Source of the DNA: Lachnospiraceae bacterium
GTDB lineage: Bacteria > Bacillota > Clostridia > Lachnospirales > Lachnospiraceae
Length of the DNA: 10,449 bases
Assembly: GCA_009774155.1 (NCBI GenBank)
Contig: VSNE01000068.1
Coordinates: forward strand, 1 to 10,449
Direction: 5' to 3'
In this document: piece after piece, positions 7,189-10,449 of the stretch
Layout of the letters: each line of letters opens with the position of its first letter
Numbering within the stretch: the first letter of the stretch is position 1
Program-made: the position numbers and the translations under genes
Notes under the pieces: generated by a model
The model's database searches: none
What the model saw: the letters and a program-made list of their open reading frames with translations, nothing else
What the model was told of the DNA's origin: nothing

Positions 7189-7220
7189 AGGATTGTGGGG
7201 CAGCGCTGCCCTGCAATCCT
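7189..7220 (+). promoter_or_regulatory. Strong intercistronic hairpin between binding-protein and permease genes
   Basis: Bases 7189-7202 pair with 7207-7220 in an unbroken 14-bp stem with two G-U pairs and a 4-nt GCGC loop. The core, GGGCAGCGCTGCCC (7198-7211), is a perfect palindrome. It starts 7 nt after the binding-protein stop codon. No U-tract follows (GTAGAAAAAGAAAGG), so it is not a normal intrinsic terminator. It more likely protects the 3' end of the upstream message, raising binding protein over permease, as known for malE-malF-type operons. Confidence 0.75.
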
Positions 7221-7246
7221 GTAGAAAAAGAAAGGAATAACAGCTT

Positions 7247-8194
7247 ATGAGACAAAAAAGTAAAAAGATCGATTATGCGAAATGGGGATATTTCTTCATT
7301 ATACCGTTTTTTGCGAGTTTCTTTATTTTTTCTTTTCTTCCTTTGGTAGATACTATCCGGTACAGCTTTTTTGAATATTATCGTTCGGGAATTAAAGAAA
7401 TCGGACCAAACTTTGTCGGACTTCAAAATTATATCAGCCTGCTGGAATCAGATATGCTGAAATACGCAGGGAATACCCTGATTTTATGGTTAATAGGATT
7501 TGTTCCTCAGATTGTAATTGCCTTAGTTCTTGCAGAATGGTTTGTAGATGCTCGTCTGAAAATTCATGGACTGCAGTTTTTTAAAGTAGTTATTTATTTG
7601 CCGAATCTGATTATGGCATCTGCTTTTGCAATGCTGTTTTTTACCATGTTTTCCACTAACGGGCCTATTAATGGAATCCTCATGTCCTTCGGATGGATTA
7701 AAGAACCTGTTGATTTCCTGGGAACTGTTCTGGGAACCCGTTCTCTGATTGGATTAATGAATTTTCTCATGTGGTTTGGAAATACCACAATTATGCTGAT
7801 GGCGGCTATTATGGGTATCAGTCCGGATATCTTTGAGGCAGCGGAACTGGACGGATGCACCAGTGTCCAGCGGTTCTTCCATATTACCCTTCCCCTGATT
7901 CGGCCGATTCTCGCTTACACTTTAATTACGTCTATTATCGGCGGGCTGCAGATGTTTGATGTCCCGCAGATTTTGACAAACGGGCAAGGCAACCCGGATC
8001 GTACCTCTATGACATTAATAATGTTCTTAAACAGCCATTTGAAGAGTAAAAACTATGGTATGGCGGGCGCTCTGTCTGTTTACCTGTTTATTGTCAGCGG
8101 TATCCTGTGCTTCATAGTATACCGAATGACCAATAATGAGGACATGAATGGCGCGAAGGTGACAAAAAAAGCAAAGAAGGAAAGGAAGGGATGA
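7247..8194 (+). CDS. Sugar ABC transporter permease, MalF/UgpA type
   Basis: This 315-residue integral membrane protein is one half of the transmembrane channel of a CUT1 sugar importer. Hydrophobic segments are visible near residues 14-34, 76-97, 112-134, 162-190, 220-241 and 270-292, fitting six membrane spans. The cytoplasmic EAA loop, which docks the ATPase, is EAAELDGCTSVQRFFHITLP at 197-216. The N-terminus MRQKSKKIDYAKWGYFFIIP and the Lys-rich C-terminus (TKKAKKERKG) are cytoplasmic by the positive-inside rule. AAAGGA at 7231-7236 lies 10 nt before the ATG. It follows the binding protein after a 64-bp gap holding a hairpin and precedes the second permease by 4 bp, so the pair is translationally close. 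No ATPase gene follows; a shared MsmX-type ATPase elsewhere is likely (inference from the family). Confidence 0.93.
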   Translation: MRQKSKKIDYAKWGYFFIIPFFASFFIFSFLPLVDTIRYSFFEYYRSGIKEIGPNFVGLQNYISLLESDMLKYAGNTLILWLIGFVPQIVIALVLAEWFVDARLKIHGLQFFKVVIYLPNLIMASAFAMLFFTMFSTNGPINGILMSFGWIKEPVDFLGTVLGTRSLIGLMNFLMWFGNTTIMLMAAIMGISPDIFEAAELDGCTSVQRFFHITLPLIRPILAYTLITSIIGGLQMFDVPQILTNGQGNPDRTSMTLIMFLNSHLKSKNYGMAGALSVYLFIVSGILCFIVYRMTNNEDMNGAKVTKKAKKERKG

Positions 8195-8198
8195 GCTT

Positions 8199-9044
8199 AT
8201 GAAATCGAAAAATCCAAATCATATTCGGAGTATTTTTGCACATATCGTACTGATTATTCTGTCTTTTATGTGCTTGTTCTTTTTCTACATCCTGTTTATC
8301 AATGCCACCCGTTCCCATGCAGATTTACAGAAGGGATTTTCGGCGCTGCCAGGGGGATACTTATTTGAAAATTTAAAAAATGTTGCCAATGACGGAACCT
8401 TTCCTATGTTTCGGGGAATTTTAAACAGTTTGATTGTTTCCGGCTGTTCCGCGGCAATCTGTACCTATTTTTCAGCATTAACGGCTTATGGCTTATATGC
8501 ATACAACTTCAAACTGAAGAAGGTGGCATTTACATTTATTATGGCTATTCTGGTAATGCCTACGCAGGTGACGGCAATGGGATTTCTGCGGTTGATCACC
8601 AGGATGGGTATGTATGATTCTCTGCTTCCGTTGGTTATTCCCTCTATTGCGTCTCCGGCTGTATTTTATTTCATGTACAGTTATCTGCAATCCTCGCTTC
8701 CGTTATCTCTGGTCGAGGCGGCAAGAATCGACGGTTCTGGAGAATTCCGGACTTTTAATATAATCGTGCTTCCTATTATGAAGCCGGCAGTTGCGGTACA
8801 GGCTATCTTTACGTTCGTAGGCTCCTGGAACAATTACTTTGTTCCCGCATTGGTGATTCAGTCCAAGGAAAAGATGACAGTCCCCATTCTGATTGCCACC
8901 CTTCGGGGCGCTGATTATATGAACTTTGATATGGGCAAAATATACACTATGATTCTGGTGGCCATTGTTCCGATTGTTCTCGCATATCTGTTCCTGTCGA
9001 AATATATTATTGCAGGCGTGACGCTGGGCGGTGTAAAGGAGTAA
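8199..9044 (+). CDS. Sugar ABC transporter permease, MalG/UgpE type
   Basis: This 281-residue protein is the partner permease of the CUT1 importer. Hydrophobic segments near residues 12-34, 75-97, 108-130, 140-163, 196-219 and 248-270 fit six membrane spans. The EAA loop is EAARIDGSGEFRTFNIIVLP at 173-192. The C-terminal end FLSKYIIAGVTLGGVKE is typical: MalG-type permeases usually end in a (Y/F)IxGLTxGAVKG-like tail, seen here as YIIAGVTLGGVKE. The ribosome site GGAAGGG lies inside the end of the preceding permease gene, 8 nt before the ATG, and the 4-bp spacing points to translational coupling. The next gene, a GH3 glycosidase, starts 2 bp after its stop, so transporter and enzyme are almost certainly on one message. 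Confidence 0.93.
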   Translation: MKSKNPNHIRSIFAHIVLIILSFMCLFFFYILFINATRSHADLQKGFSALPGGYLFENLKNVANDGTFPMFRGILNSLIVSGCSAAICTYFSALTAYGLYAYNFKLKKVAFTFIMAILVMPTQVTAMGFLRLITRMGMYDSLLPLVIPSIASPAVFYFMYSYLQSSLPLSLVEAARIDGSGEFRTFNIIVLPIMKPAVAVQAIFTFVGSWNNYFVPALVIQSKEKMTVPILIATLRGADYMNFDMGKIYTMILVAIVPIVLAYLFLSKYIIAGVTLGGVKE

Positions 9045-9046
9045 CG

Positions 9047-10449
9047 ATGAAAGTTAAAAAACATGTCCATAGCGGCGTTCAGACAACGGAGCCCTCCAGG
9101 CGGGAGATTGTGAATGGTATATTTGCAAGGAGGGCGGCAGTGGAGGGCATGGTACTGCTGAAAAATGAGGGGCTGCTTCCTTTTGCAGCCTCCACTCCCA
9201 TTGCGTTGTTTGGCGGCGGAGCGGTACGGACGGTGAAGGGCGGTATTGGCTCCGGTGAAGTCAACTGCCGGAGGAATATTTCCATCTATCAAGGTTTAAA
9301 GGATATCCATGCGGTTGTTACCAGCCAAGACTGGCTTGCAGATTATGAAAGGCGTTGTGAGGCGGCCAGAAATGCATGGAAGAAAAAGGTTCTGGAAGAT
9401 GTAAAGACTGTGGAAAATCCCTTTGATGCCTATGCAGCCAATCCTTTTTCCTTGCCGGACGGACGTAAGATTAGATCGGAGGATATGGACAATGCCGGGG
9501 CTGCAGTTTATGTAATCAGCCGTATTGCCGGTGAAGGCAAGGATCGCAGGAGGGCAGAAGGGGATTATTACTTAAGCAAAAAGGAGCAGGAAGATATCCT
9601 TTACCTGAATCAGACAGGTATCCCTATCGTTTTGCTTTTGAATACAGGAGCTCCCATAGAGCTTGCGGACATCATAGAGGAGGCTCAAAATATTAAGGCG
9701 ATCCTGAATATTTCCCTTCCCGGACAAGAAGGCGGACATGCTGTTGCGGATGTTCTGTTTGGACGTGAAGCGCCATGCGGCAGACTGACAACTACCTGGG
9801 CAAAACATTATGAGGATTACCCTTCTGCCGGAAGCTTTGGTTATTTAAACGGGAATCTGGAAACAGAGGAATACAAAGAAGGAATCTATGTAGGATACCG
9901 ATATTTTGACAGCTTTGGTATAGAACCCTTGTTTCCGTTTGGCTATGGACTCTCCTATACGGATTTTTCTATGGAGCTTAAGGAGGTTCAAAGTAAAGAA
10001 GCAGGCATTGAACTGAAAGTTTCCGTAAAAAATATCGGAGAGTCTTATTCCGGAAGAGAGATCGTCCAGGTATATGTGACACTGCCCCAGACAGGTATTC
10101 CAAAGGAATATCACAGGTTGGCCGGATTTGCAAAGACAAGGCTTCTGAAGCCTCAGGAGGAAGAAAGGCTTACCATTTTTATAGAACAAGAAGCTCTTTC
10201 CAGTTACTCGGATGAGCTGCGCGGGTGGGTTTTAGAAGCAGGATCTTATGGGGTGTGGATTGGAAAGCATATCGCATCCTTGAAGCTGGCGGCGGTACTT
10301 ACTGCGCAGGAGCAGCAGCTTTTGGAAAAGACTCAGGTAATCCTTTCAGAAAAGACAGCCTTTGAAGATCCGGATGAGCCGGCATTTGCGCGGAAGAAAG
10401 CAGAGGAATGGCAGATGAAGGCCGAGGAACAAAATATTTTATATGTTCC
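9047..10449 (+). CDS. GH3 beta-glycosidase with reversed domain order, 3' end outside window
   Basis: The frame is open from ATG 9047 to the right edge (467 residues); AAAGGAG at 9035-9041 lies 5 nt upstream. The protein begins directly with what is normally the C-terminal half of GH3 enzymes. Residues about 24-260 form the alpha/beta sandwich domain, seen in AAVEGMVLLKNEGLLP, GGIGSGEVN, VLLLNTGAPIEL, LPGQEGG and VLFGREAPCGRL. The GH3 joint sequence PLFPFGYGLSYTDF is at 294-307, and a fibronectin-III-like domain spans about 320-405. A charged linker (about 420-465) then leads out of the window, where the TIM barrel with the catalytic Asp should follow. Glu163 in RIAGEGKDR fits the acid/base residue. 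This order is known for a minority of GH3 enzymes, including Butyrivibrio and Ruminococcus albus beta-glucosidases. No signal peptide is seen, so it should act in the cytoplasm on imported oligosaccharide. Confidence 0.9.
   Translation, partial: MKVKKHVHSGVQTTEPSRREIVNGIFARRAAVEGMVLLKNEGLLPFAASTPIALFGGGAVRTVKGGIGSGEVNCRRNISIYQGLKDIHAVVTSQDWLADYERRCEAARNAWKKKVLEDVKTVENPFDAYAANPFSLPDGRKIRSEDMDNAGAAVYVISRIAGEGKDRRRAEGDYYLSKKEQEDILYLNQTGIPIVLLLNTGAPIELADIIEEAQNIKAILNISLPGQEGGHAVADVLFGREAPCGRLTTTWAKHYEDYPSAGSFGYLNGNLETEEYKEGIYVGYRYFDSFGIEPLFPFGYGLSYTDFSMELKEVQSKEAGIELKVSVKNIGESYSGREIVQVYVTLPQTGIPKEYHRLAGFAKTRLLKPQEEERLTIFIEQEALSSYSDELRGWVLEAGSYGVWIGKHIASLKLAAVLTAQEQQLLEKTQVILSEKTAFEDPDEPAFARKKAEEWQMKAEEQNILYV

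Noticed and set aside
7189..7220. Intrinsic terminator between binding-protein and permease genes
   Set aside because: The stem is strong, but the following bases are A/G-rich with no U-tract, and the permeases and GH3 gene have no promoter of their own that I could see.

Overview
The window looks like a carbohydrate-use locus from a Gram-positive, low- to mid-GC member of the Bacillota, most likely a Lachnospiraceae-type gut Clostridium. This is inferred from AAAGGAG-type ribosome binding sites before most genes, a sigma-A-like promoter, a CUT1 sugar ABC importer with no ATPase gene beside it, and protein relatives recalled from Clostridia and Paenibacillus. No species can be named from the sequence.

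Layout: (1) 1-318, plus strand, is the C-terminal DNA-binding part of an AraC-family regulator, cut by the left edge. (2) A hairpin at 341-380 separates it from a convergent operon. (3) 5522-386, minus strand, carries two GH94 (former glycosyltransferase 36) phosphorylase-type enzymes 25 bp apart: a 899-residue laminaribiose-phosphorylase-like protein first, then a 803-residue cellobiose/chitobiose/cellobionate-phosphorylase-like protein. (4) 5523-5796 is a divergent control region with a good plus-strand promoter, a weaker minus-strand candidate and several repeats and palindromes. (5) 5797 to the right edge, plus strand, is a compact operon: solute-binding protein, two permeases, and a GH3 glycosidase with its domains in reversed order, cut by the right edge.

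How it fits together (inference): a short beta-linked gluco-oligosaccharide is captured outside the cell and imported by the ABC transporter, powered by an ATPase encoded elsewhere. It is then split inside the cell by two GH94 enzymes (phosphorolysis to sugar-1-phosphate) and a GH3 beta-glycosidase (hydrolysis). None of the three enzymes has a visible signal peptide. The likely substrate class is beta-1,3 or a related beta-glucan disaccharide/oligosaccharide, but linkage cannot be settled from sequence alone.

Points most worth a second look: the solute-binding protein has Trp where the lipobox Cys is expected; the 803-residue GH94 enzyme has Gln in place of the phosphate-binding His while its other key residues are kept; the GH3 enzyme is circularly reordered; a strong 14-bp-stem hairpin sits between the binding-protein and permease genes; and a perfect 14-bp GC-rich palindrome plus tandem repeats lie in the transporter leader.
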